64,000 nucleotides of DNA from Burkholderiales bacterium (GTDB lineage Bacteria > Pseudomonadota > Gammaproteobacteria > Burkholderiales > Burkholderiaceae_C), in NCBI GenBank assembly GCA_028868995.1, contig JAGWTH010000003.1:1-64000 (forward strand). The letters run 5' to 3'. A program made the translations under genes and the position numbers. Of the stretch, positions 51,308 to 60,011 are shown piece by piece (the stretch's first letter is position 1; every line of letters starts with the position of its first letter). The notes below the pieces were generated by a model. That model made no database searches. It had not been told where the DNA came from and worked only from the letters and a program-made list of their open reading frames with translations.

Positions 51308-52294
51308 ATGCTGGCTGCCTTCTACACCCGCATGGGCCCCGCGAGCGAGGTGCTCGCCGTGGGCGAGCAACCCACCCCCGAGCCCGCGGCGGGCGAGGTG
51401 CGCGTGCGCCTGCGCACCTCCGGCGTGAACCCGTCCGACTACAAGAGCCGCAAGGGCGGGCCCGGCCGGCCGCCGCTCGCCTGGCCCGTGGTGATCCCGC
51501 ACAGCGACGGCGCCGGCGTGATCGACGCGGTGGGCGCCGGCGTGCCGCGCGAGCGCATCGGCGAGCGCGTGTGGACCTGGAACGCGCAGTGGCAGCGGCC
51601 CTTCGGCACCGCCGCCCAGTACGTCGCCCTGCCCTCGCGGCAGGCCGTGCGCATGCCGCAGGGGCTGGGCGACGCCGAGGCCGCCTGCCTGGGCATCCCC
51701 GCCTTCACCGCCTGGCAGGTCGTCCACCGCGCCGACCTCGCGCCAGGGCAGACAGTGCTCGTCGCCGGCGGCGCGGGCTCGGTCGGCCACTACGTGATCC
51801 AGCTGGCCAAGCGCAAGGGCGCCACCGTGCTCACCACGGTCAGCACCGACGCCAAGGCGGAACACGCGAAGCGCGCCGGCGCCGACCACCTGATCCGCTA
51901 CCGCAGCGAGGACGTGGGCGCGCGGGTGCGGGAGATCACCGGCGGGCGCGGCGTCGATGCCCTGATCGAGATGGACCTGAGCGCGAACGCGCACCTGTAC
52001 CCGGCCTGCCTGGGCCCGGGCGCGACCGTGGTGGTCTACGGCATGGGCGCGAACGAGGCGACGCTGCCGGCGATCTGGATGATGCGCAACCGCATCACGG
52101 TCAAGTTCGACCTGATCTACACGATCCCCGAAGCCGACCGCGCGGCCGGCCTCGCCGAGCTCGACGCCCTGCTGCGCGCGGGCGCGCTGCAGCACACGGT
52201 GGGCCTCAGGCTGCCGCTGGCCGAGATCTCGCGCGCCCACGACCTGGTGGAACAGGGCCAGGTGCTGGGGCACGTGGTGCTGGACATCCCCTGA
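51308..52294 (+). CDS. Zinc-less MDR alcohol dehydrogenase, NADPH:quinone reductase type
   Basis: A protein of 328 residues. The GroES-like domain starts MLAAFYTRMGPASEVLAVGE with VNPSDYKSRKG. The Rossmann domain shows VLVAGGAGSVGHYVIQLAKRKGATV. No structural-zinc cysteine cluster is present, so it belongs to the quinone oxidoreductase branch. GAGGAGACGAG precedes the ATG. It is followed 19 bases later by the SDR gene. Confidence 0.88.
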   Translation: MLAAFYTRMGPASEVLAVGEQPTPEPAAGEVRVRLRTSGVNPSDYKSRKGGPGRPPLAWPVVIPHSDGAGVIDAVGAGVPRERIGERVWTWNAQWQRPFGTAAQYVALPSRQAVRMPQGLGDAEAACLGIPAFTAWQVVHRADLAPGQTVLVAGGAGSVGHYVIQLAKRKGATVLTTVSTDAKAEHAKRAGADHLIRYRSEDVGARVREITGGRGVDALIEMDLSANAHLYPACLGPGATVVVYGMGANEATLPAIWMMRNRITVKFDLIYTIPEADRAAGLAELDALLRAGALQHTVGLRLPLAEISRAHDLVEQGQVLGHVVLDIP

Positions 52295-52313
52295 GAACAG
52301 GAGTGGAGACGAC

Positions 52314-53102
52314 ATGGACCTGCAACTGCAAGGCAAGCACGTGCTGATCACGGGCGGCAGCCGCGGCATCGGCCTGGCGTGCGCGCGCGAGTTCCTGCGC
52401 GAAGGCTGCAAGGTGAGCCTGGTCGGGCGCGATGCCCGGCACATGGATTCGGCGCGCGCCGCCCTCGGCGCCGGCGGCGAGGTGCTGTCCGGGCACTGCG
52501 CCGACCTGCGCGACGCGGCGGCCGCCCTGCGCGCCGTCGACGCGGCCGAGGACGCGCTCGGGCCGATCGACATCCTGGTGAACTCCGCCGGGGCGGCCCG
52601 GCGCACGCCCTACGGCGAGCTGGAGCCGCAGGCCTGGCACGAGGCCATGCAGTCCAAGTTCTTCACCTACGTGCACGTGATGGACCCGGTGGTGCGCCGC
52701 ATGGGCGCGCGCGGCACGGGGGCGATCGTCAACGTGATCGGCATGGGCGGCAAGGTGCCCACGCCCACCCACCTGCCCGGGGGCGCGGCCAACGCCGCCC
52801 TGATGCTGGCGAGCGCGGGCCTGGCCGCGGCCTGGGGCCCACGCGGGGTGCGGGTGAACGCGGTGAACCCCACCCTGACGCTGACCGACCGCCTGTCCGA
52901 GGGCCTGGCCGCCGACGCGCGGCTGCGGGGTTCCTCGCCCGAGGAGGTGCTGCGCGAATCGGAGAAGAAGATGCCCCTGGGCCGCCTGGCCCGGCCGGAG
53001 GAAGTCGCGGCGGCCGTCGTGTTCCTGGCCTCGCCGCGCGCGTCCTACATCTCCGGCGCGGTGCTGTCCCTCGATGGAGCGGCGACGCCGATGGTGGTCT
53101 AG
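52314..53102 (+). CDS. Short-chain dehydrogenase/reductase-like protein without the YxxxK pair
   Basis: A protein of 262 residues. The nucleotide-binding TGGSRGIG (13-20), the NSAG motif (90-93) and the C-terminal PLGRLARPEEVAAAVVFLAS...YISGAVLSLDG are classical SDR. The catalytic region NVIGMGGKVPTPTHLPGGAA has no Ser, Tyr or Lys at the usual places: Tyr and Lys align with Gly and Asn (GGAAN). So it may bind NAD(P) but use another chemistry. Residues 146-163 are otherwise conserved enough to exclude sequencing damage. It is followed by the composite repeat. Confidence 0.8.
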   Translation: MDLQLQGKHVLITGGSRGIGLACAREFLREGCKVSLVGRDARHMDSARAALGAGGEVLSGHCADLRDAAAALRAVDAAEDALGPIDILVNSAGAARRTPYGELEPQAWHEAMQSKFFTYVHVMDPVVRRMGARGTGAIVNVIGMGGKVPTPTHLPGGAANAALMLASAGLAAAWGPRGVRVNAVNPTLTLTDRLSEGLAADARLRGSSPEEVLRESEKKMPLGRLARPEEVAAAVVFLASPRASYISGAVLSLDGAATPMVV

Positions 53103-53133
53103 GAACCCGGTCAAGGGACACCGCGCCCTGATC

Positions 53134-53435
53134 GCTGCGCCCCCGGTGCCGGACCGGACCGGGGCAGCCCGCCTCTGCGAATGTCCCCCGGCTTGGGCTT
53201 TGCAAGCCCAAGCCTCCTCCTAATATTTCGCCGAGGCGGGCTGCCCCGGCCCGGCCCTGCGCGGCGTCTGATCGTGCGGCGGTTGCTTCGCTGCAGGCTG
53301 CTCGCTTACCGCTACGGCGCAGGGCCAGGGTGGGGTGGTGCGTTCCGGCGAAATATTAGGAGGAGAAGCGGGCTTCAGCCCGCTTCGGGGGACATTCGCA
53401 GGAACGCACCGCCCCGCCCTGGCCCGGACCACGGG
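53134..53435 (+). repeat. Composite structured repeat, copy 1 (two stem-loop modules and a central hairpin)
   Basis: About 302 bases. Module A (53161-53247): a perfect 15-base outer stem (GGGGCAGCCCGCCTC), strand TGCGAATGTCCCCCG, inner hairpin GCTTGGGCTT-TGC-AAGCCCAAGC, and strand CTCCTCCTAATATTTCGCC. A central hairpin closes with GGCCCTGCGC/GCGCAGGGCC (53253-53262/53317-53326). Module B (53322-53425) is the same motif reversed with other stems: outer GGTGCGTTCC/GGAACGCACC extended by about 15 more pairs, inner AAGCGGGCT-TC-AGCCCGCTT. This fills the 375 bases between the SDR gene and the outer-membrane factor; no gene is seen here. Confidence 0.85.
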
Positions 53436-53477
53436 CCGAGACCGGCGTCTTCCGCACGGACGCGCAGCGGCCGCTGC

Positions 53478-54863
53478 CTACTGCTTCGGCTCCGTCCAGC
53501 CGCCGCCCAGCGAGCGATAGAGCTGGACCTGGTTCTGCAGGCCCTGCAGGCGCGACTGCACCAGCGCGGTCTGCGCGGTGAACAGCGAACGCTGCGCGTC
53601 CAGCAGGTCCAGGTAGCTCGCGACCCCGCTCTCGTAGCGCAGGCGCGCCAACCGGAAGCGGGTCGACTCGGCCTCCACCACCGCGCCCTGGGCGCGCACC
53701 TGCTCGCCGTAGGTCGCGCGGCCGGCCAGCGCGTCCGAGACGTCGCGGAACGCCTGCTGGATCGCGCGCTCGTACTGCGCCACCGCGATGTCGCGCGCCG
53801 CCTCGGCCGACGACAGGTTGGCGCGGTTGCGGCCGGCGTCGAACACGGTCTGCACCAGGCTGGGCGCCACGGTGTAGACCCAGGAGCCGTCCTTGAACAG
53901 GCCGGAGAGTTGCGAGCTGGCCGTGCCGGCCCCCGCGGTGAGCGAGATGCGCGGGAAGAAGGCCGCGCGCGCCGCGCCGATGTTGGCGTTGGTCGCGATC
54001 AGCAGCTGCTCCGCCTGGCGGACGTCGGGCCGGTTCACCAGCACTTGCGAGGGAAGGCCCGCCGGCACGTCGGGCAGCTTCACGTCGAGGGTGGTCACCC
54101 CCACCGTGAAGTCGGGTCCCACCGGCTGGCCCACCAGCAGCGCCAGCGCGTCGAGGTCGTTGGCGCGCTGGCGCCGGGTCTGCGCCAGCGCGGCCCGCGC
54201 GCTTTCGGTGAGCGACAGCGCCAGCCGGTAGTCCAGCTCGCTGGCGACGCCGTTGTCGAAGCGCAGCTTGGTCAGGCGCAGGGTCTCCTCGCGGGTGGCG
54301 ACCGTGTCCTGGGTCAGCTTCAGCAGTTCCTCGTCGGCCGCCAGCGCCAGCCAGGTGTTGGCGACGCTCGCCACCAGGCTGATCTGCGCTGCCTTGCGTC
54401 CCTCCTCGGTGGCCAGGTACTGCGCCAGCGCCGCCTGGCTCAGGGCGGCGACGCGCCCGAAGAAGTCGATCTCCCAGCTGCTGATGCCGAGGTTGACGGT
54501 GTAGGTGTTGGCCTCCTTGCCCAGCGCGTTGGGCGCACGGGTGGCGGACGCATTCAGGCCCACAGTGGGCAGCCGGTCGGCGTTGCGGATGTCGTACTGC
54601 GCCCGCGCCTGCGCCATGTTCAGCACCGCCACCCGCAGGTCGCGGTTGTTCTGAAGCGCGGTCTGGATCAGCTTGCGCAGGCGCGGGTCGGAGAAGAAGC
54701 TCTCCCAGGGCAGTTGCGCGGCGGGCGTGCCGGCGGTGGTGGGCGCATAGGGGAAAGCCGCGGCCACCGGCGGCGCCGGCCGCTCGTAGGTCGGGATCAT
54801 GGAACAGCCGCCGGCCAGCAGCGCCGCGGCCGCGACGGGGAGGATCCTCATGCTCGATTTCAT
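53478..54863 (-). CDS. RND efflux outer-membrane factor (OprM/TolC family lipoprotein)
   Basis: A protein of 461 residues with a lipoprotein signal ending in LLAGGCS (lipid-modified Cys20). Two outer-membrane-efflux domains with repeated helices follow (RLRKLIQTALQNNRDLRVA and the equivalent second half), including the OprM-type GISSWEIDFFGRV and NRPDVRQAEQLL. It forms the trimeric channel of the tripartite pump. The ATG at 54863 overlaps the pump gene's stop (ATGA). A start at 54851 is possible. It is the last gene of the efflux operon. Confidence 0.93.
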   Translation of the reverse strand: MKSSMRILPVAAAALLAGGCSMIPTYERPAPPVAAAFPYAPTTAGTPAAQLPWESFFSDPRLRKLIQTALQNNRDLRVAVLNMAQARAQYDIRNADRLPTVGLNASATRAPNALGKEANTYTVNLGISSWEIDFFGRVAALSQAALAQYLATEEGRKAAQISLVASVANTWLALAADEELLKLTQDTVATREETLRLTKLRFDNGVASELDYRLALSLTESARAALAQTRRQRANDLDALALLVGQPVGPDFTVGVTTLDVKLPDVPAGLPSQVLVNRPDVRQAEQLLIATNANIGAARAAFFPRISLTAGAGTASSQLSGLFKDGSWVYTVAPSLVQTVFDAGRNRANLSSAEAARDIAVAQYERAIQQAFRDVSDALAGRATYGEQVRAQGAVVEAESTRFRLARLRYESGVASYLDLLDAQRSLFTAQTALVQSRLQGLQNQVQLYRSLGGGWTEPKQ

Positions 54864-57800
54864 ACCTGGTCCCCCGCCGACGCACCCGCCGGCAGCTCCG
54901 GCGGCATGTCGTGCGCGTGCAGCTTGCGCTGGCGTTCGCTGCCCTTGAAATAGCTGCGCACGACGACGAAGAAGATCGGGACGAAGAACACCGCCAGGCC
55001 GGTGCCGGTGAGCATGCCCCCCAGCACGCCGGTGCCGATGGCGCGCTGGCTCGCGGAGCCGGCGCCGGTGGCGATGGCCAGCGGCAGCACCCCCAGGCCG
55101 AAGGCCATGGAGGTCATGATGATGGGCCGGAAGCGCAGGTGCGCCGCCGCCAGGGCCGCCTCGATCACGCCCCGCCCCTGCGCCTGCAGGTCCTTGGCGA
55201 ACTCGATGATCAGGATGGCGTTCTTCGCCGACAGGCCGATGATCGTCACCAGGCCCACCTGGAAGTACACGTCGTTGTCGTAGCCGCGCAGCAGGGTCCC
55301 CAGCAGCACGCCCAGCACGCCCAGCGGCACCACGAGGATCACCGCGAACGGGATCGACCAGCTCTCGTAGAGGGCCGCCAGGCACAGGAACACCGACAGC
55401 ACGGCGAAGCCGTAGAGGATGACGGCCTGCGAGCCGGCGAGCTTCTCCTCGCGCGACTGGCCGGTCCATTCGTAGGCGAAGCCGGGGGGCAGCTGCGCCG
55501 CCAGCCGCTCCATCTCCGCCATGGCCGCGCCGGTGCTGTAGCCGGGCGCGGGCGAGCCGGAGATGCGCATGGCCGGGTAGCCGTTGTAGCGCACGCTCTG
55601 CATCGGACCGACGACCCAGCGCGTGGTGGCGAAGGCCGACATCGGCACCACCTTGCCCTGGGTGCTGGCGACGTTGATGCGCAGCAGGTCCTCGGGCTGC
55701 ATGCGCTCCGGCGCGTCGGCCTGGACCACCACACGCTGCAGGCGGCCCCGGTTGGGGAAGTCGTTGATGTAGGTCGAACCCAGCGCGGTGGACAGGGCCG
55801 TGTTGATCGCGTCGAAGCCCACGCCCAGGGCCTGCGCCTTGTCGCGGTCGATCTCCACCTGCAGCTGCGGCGCGTCCTCCAGGCCGTCCGGACGCACCTG
55901 CGCGAGCACCTTGCTGCGCGCGGCCAGGCCCAGCAGCTGGTTGCGCGCGGCGACCAGCGCTTCGTGGCCGTTGCCGCCGCGGTCCTGCAGCCGGAAGGTG
56001 AAGCCGGAGGCCGTGCCCAGCTCCGGGATGGGCGGCGGGCTGAGCGGGAAGATGAAGGCATCGCGCACCCGCGACAGCGCGCCGAACGCGCGCATGGCGA
56101 CCGCGCCGGCCGAATGCGCCGCGCCCGGGCGGTCCTTCCAGTCCTTCAGCGTGACGAAGGCGAGCGCCGCGTTCTGGCCCTGGCCGGAGAAGGAGAATCC
56201 CAGCACGCCCACCATGCTCTGCACCTCGGGCTGCTTCAGGATGAAGTCCTCCACCTGCGACATCACCGCGCTGGTGCGCTGCTGGGTCGCCCCCGGGGGC
56301 AGCTGCACGTTCACGATGATGTAGCCCTGGTCCTCCTGCGGCAGGAAGGAGGTGGGCAGGCGCAGGTAGACGAACACGACCACGCCGGCGATGGCCGCGT
56401 AGACGACCAGGTAGCGCGCGGCGCGCCGCAGCAGCCGCGCGACGAGGCTCTCGTAGCCCTGGGCCGTGCGCAGGAAGACGCGGTTGAAGCCGCCGAAGAA
56501 GCCCCGCTTCTCGTGGTGGTGGCCGGCCTCCACCGGCTTGAGCAGGGTGGCGCACAGCGCCGGCGTCAGCGAGAGCGCCATGAAGGCCGAGAAGCCGATG
56601 GAGGCGACCATCACCGCCGCGAACTGGCGGTAGATGTTGCCGGTGGAGCCGGCGAAGAAGGCGAGCGGCACGAACACCGACACCAGCACCACCGTCACGC
56701 CGACGATGGCGCCCTGGATCTGGCCCATGGCCTTGCGCGTGGCCTCGCGCGGCGGCAGGCCTTCGTGGCTCATGATGCGCTCGACGTTCTCCACCACCAC
56801 GATGGCGTCGTCGACCACGATGCCGATCACCAGCACCATGCCGAACATGGTCAGCACGTTGATGGAGAAGCCCAGCGCCAGCAGCGCGCCGAAGGTGCCC
56901 AGCAGCGCCACCGGCACCACCACGGTGGGGATCAGCGTGTAGCGCCAGCTTTGCAGGAACAGGAACATCACCAGGAACACCAGCGCCACGGCCTCCGCCA
57001 GGGTCTCCACCACCTGCGTGATCGAGATGCGCACGAAGCGCGAGCTGTCGTACGGGATGTCCCACTTCATGCCCTTGGGGAAGTAGGGGGCAAGCTCGCC
57101 CATGCGCTTGCGGATCGCGTCGGCGGTGGCCAGGGCGTTGCCGGTGGGCGCGAGCTGCACGCCGATGCCGGTCGAGGGCTTGCCGTTCAGGCGCGCCACG
57201 GTGGCGAAGGTCTGGGCATTGAGTTCCACCCGCGCCACGTCCTTCAGCCGCACCGTGGAGCCGTCCGGGTTGGCGCGCAGCACGATGTTGCCGAACTGCT
57301 CCGGCGTGGACAGCTGGCCCGGCACGACGATGGTCGCGGCCATCGTCTGGCCGGGCACATTGGGCAGGTCGCCGAGGGTGCCGGCGGCGACCTGCGCGTT
57401 CTGCGCGCGGATCGCGTTGTTGACGTCGGCGGCCGACAGGTTGAAGCCCACCAGCTTCTGCGGATCCAGCCAGATGCGCATGGCCGCCTCGGTGCCGAAC
57501 AGCTGCGCCTGGCCCACGCCCGGGATGCGCTGGATCTCGGGCAGCACCGAGCGCGAGGCGTAGTCGCCCAGGTCGACCGGCGTGAACTTCGGGTCGTCCG
57601 AGGACAGGATGGTGAACAGCAGGAAGTTGGAACGGGCCTTGTCCACCCGCACGCCCTGCTGCGTGACCGCGGAGGGCAGCCGCGGGGTGGCCCGCGACAG
57701 CCGGTTCTGCACGTCCACCTGGGCCAGGTCGGGGTTGGTGCCCGGCTCGTAGCTGATGGTGATCTGGCCGACGCCGTTGGCCTGCGCCACCGACTCCATG

Positions 57801-58030
57801 TAGATCATGCCGGGCGAGCCGTTCATCTCCTGCTCGATCACGCTCAGCACGCTGTCTTCCAGGGTCTGGGCGGAGGCGCCGGGGTAGGTCGCGGTCAGCA
57901 CGATGGACGGCGGCGCCACCGGCGGGTACTGCGCGATCGGCAGCTTGGTGATGGAGACCGCGCCGATCACGATGATGAACAGCGCGATCACCCAAGCGAA
58001 GATGGGGCGATCGATGAAGAACTTCGACAT
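54860..58030 (-). CDS. RND multidrug efflux pump, AcrB/MexB (HAE1) family
   Basis: A protein of 1056 residues with 12 membrane helices and two large periplasmic loops. MSKFFIDRPIFAWVIALFII is the classic start. The proton-relay Asp pair is in GIVVDDAIVVVENVER (about 408), and the Lys partner in GLSAKNAILIIEFAKD near residue 945. It exports hydrophobic compounds from the inner membrane and periplasm. The gene lies 6 bases after the adaptor gene and overlaps the outer-membrane factor gene. Substrates cannot be told from sequence. Confidence 0.96.
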   Translation of the reverse strand: MSKFFIDRPIFAWVIALFIIVIGAVSITKLPIAQYPPVAPPSIVLTATYPGASAQTLEDSVLSVIEQEMNGSPGMIYMESVAQANGVGQITISYEPGTNPDLAQVDVQNRLSRATPRLPSAVTQQGVRVDKARSNFLLFTILSSDDPKFTPVDLGDYASRSVLPEIQRIPGVGQAQLFGTEAAMRIWLDPQKLVGFNLSAADVNNAIRAQNAQVAAGTLGDLPNVPGQTMAATIVVPGQLSTPEQFGNIVLRANPDGSTVRLKDVARVELNAQTFATVARLNGKPSTGIGVQLAPTGNALATADAIRKRMGELAPYFPKGMKWDIPYDSSRFVRISITQVVETLAEAVALVFLVMFLFLQSWRYTLIPTVVVPVALLGTFGALLALGFSINVLTMFGMVLVIGIVVDDAIVVVENVERIMSHEGLPPREATRKAMGQIQGAIVGVTVVLVSVFVPLAFFAGSTGNIYRQFAAVMVASIGFSAFMALSLTPALCATLLKPVEAGHHHEKRGFFGGFNRVFLRTAQGYESLVARLLRRAARYLVVYAAIAGVVVFVYLRLPTSFLPQEDQGYIIVNVQLPPGATQQRTSAVMSQVEDFILKQPEVQSMVGVLGFSFSGQGQNAALAFVTLKDWKDRPGAAHSAGAVAMRAFGALSRVRDAFIFPLSPPPIPELGTASGFTFRLQDRGGNGHEALVAARNQLLGLAARSKVLAQVRPDGLEDAPQLQVEIDRDKAQALGVGFDAINTALSTALGSTYINDFPNRGRLQRVVVQADAPERMQPEDLLRINVASTQGKVVPMSAFATTRWVVGPMQSVRYNGYPAMRISGSPAPGYSTGAAMAEMERLAAQLPPGFAYEWTGQSREEKLAGSQAVILYGFAVLSVFLCLAALYESWSIPFAVILVVPLGVLGVLLGTLLRGYDNDVYFQVGLVTIIGLSAKNAILIIEFAKDLQAQGRGVIEAALAAAHLRFRPIIMTSMAFGLGVLPLAIATGAGSASQRAIGTGVLGGMLTGTGLAVFFVPIFFVVVRSYFKGSERQRKLHAHDMPPELPAGASAGDQV

Positions 58031-58036
58031 GGCGCC

Positions 58037-59260
58037 TCAGTCCTTCTTGGACGGCTGGCCGGCGGAGGCGGAGGCGGAGGCGGAAGCGGCCTGCACCGGC
58101 GCCGCGCCCGGGGGGCTCCAGGGCACAGGCTTGACCGGCGCGCCGGGGCGCAGCTTCTGGAAGCCGTCGACCATCACCTGCTCGCCGGGCTTGAGCCCGT
58201 CCAGCACCACCCAGTCGCTGCCCTGGGAGCCGCCGATGCGCACGGTGCGCGGGCTCACCTGGCCCTTGTCGTCCACCACCATCACGCTGTCGCCCTGGGG
58301 CGAGCGCGTGACGGCCTGCTGCGGCAGCAGCATCGCGTTGCCGGCCTTGGCCTGCTCGATGCGCACGCGCACGTACATGCCGGGCAGCAGGAAGCCGCCC
58401 GGGTTGGGCACCTCGGCGCGCAGCGTCACCTGGCCGGTGTTGGGATCCACCGTCAGGTCCGTGAACAGCAGCCTACCCGGCTTCGGGTGGATCGAGCCGT
58501 CCTCCAGCACCAGGTGCACCACCGCGCCGGCGGCGCCGGCGCGCTGCAGGCGCCCCGCCTCCAGGGCGTGGCGCAGTTTCAGCACCTCGCCCGCCGGCTC
58601 CGTGAAGTTGACGTAGATGGGGTCGATCTGCTGGATCACCGCGAGCGGCGTGGCCTCGCCCTGCCCGACCAGCGCGCCCTCGGTGACGAGCGCGCGGCCG
58701 ATGCGGCCGGAGATCGGCGCCGTGACGGTGGCGTAGTCCAGGTTGATCTTCGCGGTCTGCACCGCGGCGCGAGCGGCGGCGACGTCGGCCTCCGACTGCT
58801 TCTCCGCGGCGACGGAGTCGGCGTAGTCCTGCTTGCTGATCGCGTTGGCTTCCACCAGCGGCCGGTAGCGCTGCTCCAGCGTCTGGGCCCTTTGCTGGCT
58901 GGCCTGTGCCTTCAGCAGCGCCGCCTGGGCGCTGGCCAGCGCGGCCTGGTAGGGCGCCGGGTCGATGCGGAACAGCCGCTGGCCGGCCCGCACGTCGCTG
59001 CCTTCGTGGAACTCGCGCTTGAGCAGGATGCCCGCCGCGCGGGCCCGGACCTGCGCGGTGCGCGCGGCTTCCAGGCGGCCGGGCAGCTCGGTGGTCAGGC
59101 CGATGTCGCCGGTGGCGACGCGGATCACGCCCACCTCGGGCGGCGGCATGCCGCCGCCGGCCTGCGGGCCGCCGCCGCCGCCCTGCCCGCAGGCGGCCAG
59201 GACGAGGACCAGGGGGGAAAGAAGAGACCACGCAGGGATCTGCGGCAGACGAGCAGCCAT
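58037..59260 (-). CDS. RND efflux periplasmic adaptor (MexA/AcrA family)
   Basis: A protein of 407 residues with a lipoprotein signal (LVLAACGQ, Cys24) and a Gly-rich linker. The membrane-fusion domains follow: GRLEAARTAQVRARAAGILLKREFHEGSDV (lipoyl part), an alpha-hairpin with QASQQRAQTLEQRYRPLVEANAISKQDYADS, and the beta-barrel TVTAPISGRIGRALVTEGALV. The C-terminus is Ala/Ser-rich. The ATG at 59260 is chosen because it gives the signal peptide; the frame is open further up through the operator and the tetR gene. It is the first gene of the operon. Confidence 0.94.
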   Translation of the reverse strand: MAARLPQIPAWSLLSPLVLVLAACGQGGGGGPQAGGGMPPPEVGVIRVATGDIGLTTELPGRLEAARTAQVRARAAGILLKREFHEGSDVRAGQRLFRIDPAPYQAALASAQAALLKAQASQQRAQTLEQRYRPLVEANAISKQDYADSVAAEKQSEADVAAARAAVQTAKINLDYATVTAPISGRIGRALVTEGALVGQGEATPLAVIQQIDPIYVNFTEPAGEVLKLRHALEAGRLQRAGAAGAVVHLVLEDGSIHPKPGRLLFTDLTVDPNTGQVTLRAEVPNPGGFLLPGMYVRVRIEQAKAGNAMLLPQQAVTRSPQGDSVMVVDDKGQVSPRTVRIGGSQGSDWVVLDGLKPGEQVMVDGFQKLRPGAPVKPVPWSPPGAAPVQAASASASASAGQPSKKD

Positions 59261-59327
59261 CGGTTTCTTTTTGGTTGGATTGCGAGGGATCGGCCCCGGG
59301 ACGGCGGGCCGGCGCAAGTCCGCGAGT

Positions 59328-59353
59328 ATATACATGCAAGGTTGCATGTATAT
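59328..59353. promoter_or_regulatory. TetR-type operator between the efflux operon and its repressor gene
   Basis: ATATACATGCAA-GG-TTGCATGTATAT is a perfect 12-base inverted repeat in the 102-base divergent gap, 9 bases before the tetR ATG. Its right half contains TATATT (59349-59354), a likely -10 for tetR, so binding would block the repressor's own promoter and probably the efflux promoter too. Confidence 0.85.
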
Positions 59354-59362
59354 TGCCGGCCC

Positions 59363-59980
59363 ATGGCCCGCCGCTCGAAGGAAGACGCCCTCGCCACCCG
59401 CAACGCCCTGCTGGACGCGGCGGAGCGCGTGTTCCTCGCCAAAGGCGTGGCCGGCACCTCGCTGAACGACATCGCCCAGGCGGCCGGCACCACCCGGGGC
59501 GCCATCTACTGGCACTTCGAGGACAAGGCGGACCTGTTCAACGCAATGATGGACCGGGTGGCTATGCCCCTGCAGTGCGCGTTGTCTCTCGTCGACGCCG
59601 CGCCCGGGGAAGACCCCCTGCCGGCCCTGCGCCGCTCGCTGCGCGCGGCGCTGCACCAGACCGTGCACGACCCGCAGACGCAGCGGGTGTTCGAGGTGGC
59701 GACCCACAAGGTCGAGTACGTGGACAGCCTGTGCGCGGTGCGCGAGCGCCACCTGCAGATCCGCGAGCTGTGGGTGGAGCGCTTCCGCCAGGTCCTGCTG
59801 CGCAGTGCCCGCGTGCGTGGCCTGCGCCTGGCCGTGCCGGCGGCCGTGGCGGCACACGGACTGCACGCACTGCTGGACGGCTTCATCCAGAACTGGCTGC
59901 TCGATCCTGGTGCATTCGACCTGGAGACGAGCGCGCTCAAGTCGGTCGACGCCTACCTGCGCGGGCTGGGGCTGGATTAG
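59363..59980 (+). CDS. TetR/AcrR family repressor of the efflux operon
   Basis: A protein of 205 residues. The N-terminal helix-turn-helix (RNALLDAAERVFLAKGVAGT and SLNDIAQAAGTTRGAIYWHF, about 12-53) is of the AcrR/TtgR type. The C-terminal ligand domain includes FEVATHKVEYVDSLCAVRERHLQ, also typical of efflux repressors. It is divergent from the adaptor gene across the palindromic operator. The expected model is that bound drug releases it from DNA. Its stop is followed by repeat copy 2. Confidence 0.93.
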   Translation: MARRSKEDALATRNALLDAAERVFLAKGVAGTSLNDIAQAAGTTRGAIYWHFEDKADLFNAMMDRVAMPLQCALSLVDAAPGEDPLPALRRSLRAALHQTVHDPQTQRVFEVATHKVEYVDSLCAVRERHLQIRELWVERFRQVLLRSARVRGLRLAVPAAVAAHGLHALLDGFIQNWLLDPGAFDLETSALKSVDAYLRGLGLD

Positions 59981-60011
59981 AAATCCGGCCGCAAAACGCA
60001 AGACATCGGTG

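Noticed and set aside
54911..59980. A 1689-codon plus-strand frame opposite the efflux operon
   Set aside because: Low-complexity His/Gln/Arg composition and no motif; only its last 205 codons are real (tetR). The rest is the shadow of the RND pump and adaptor.
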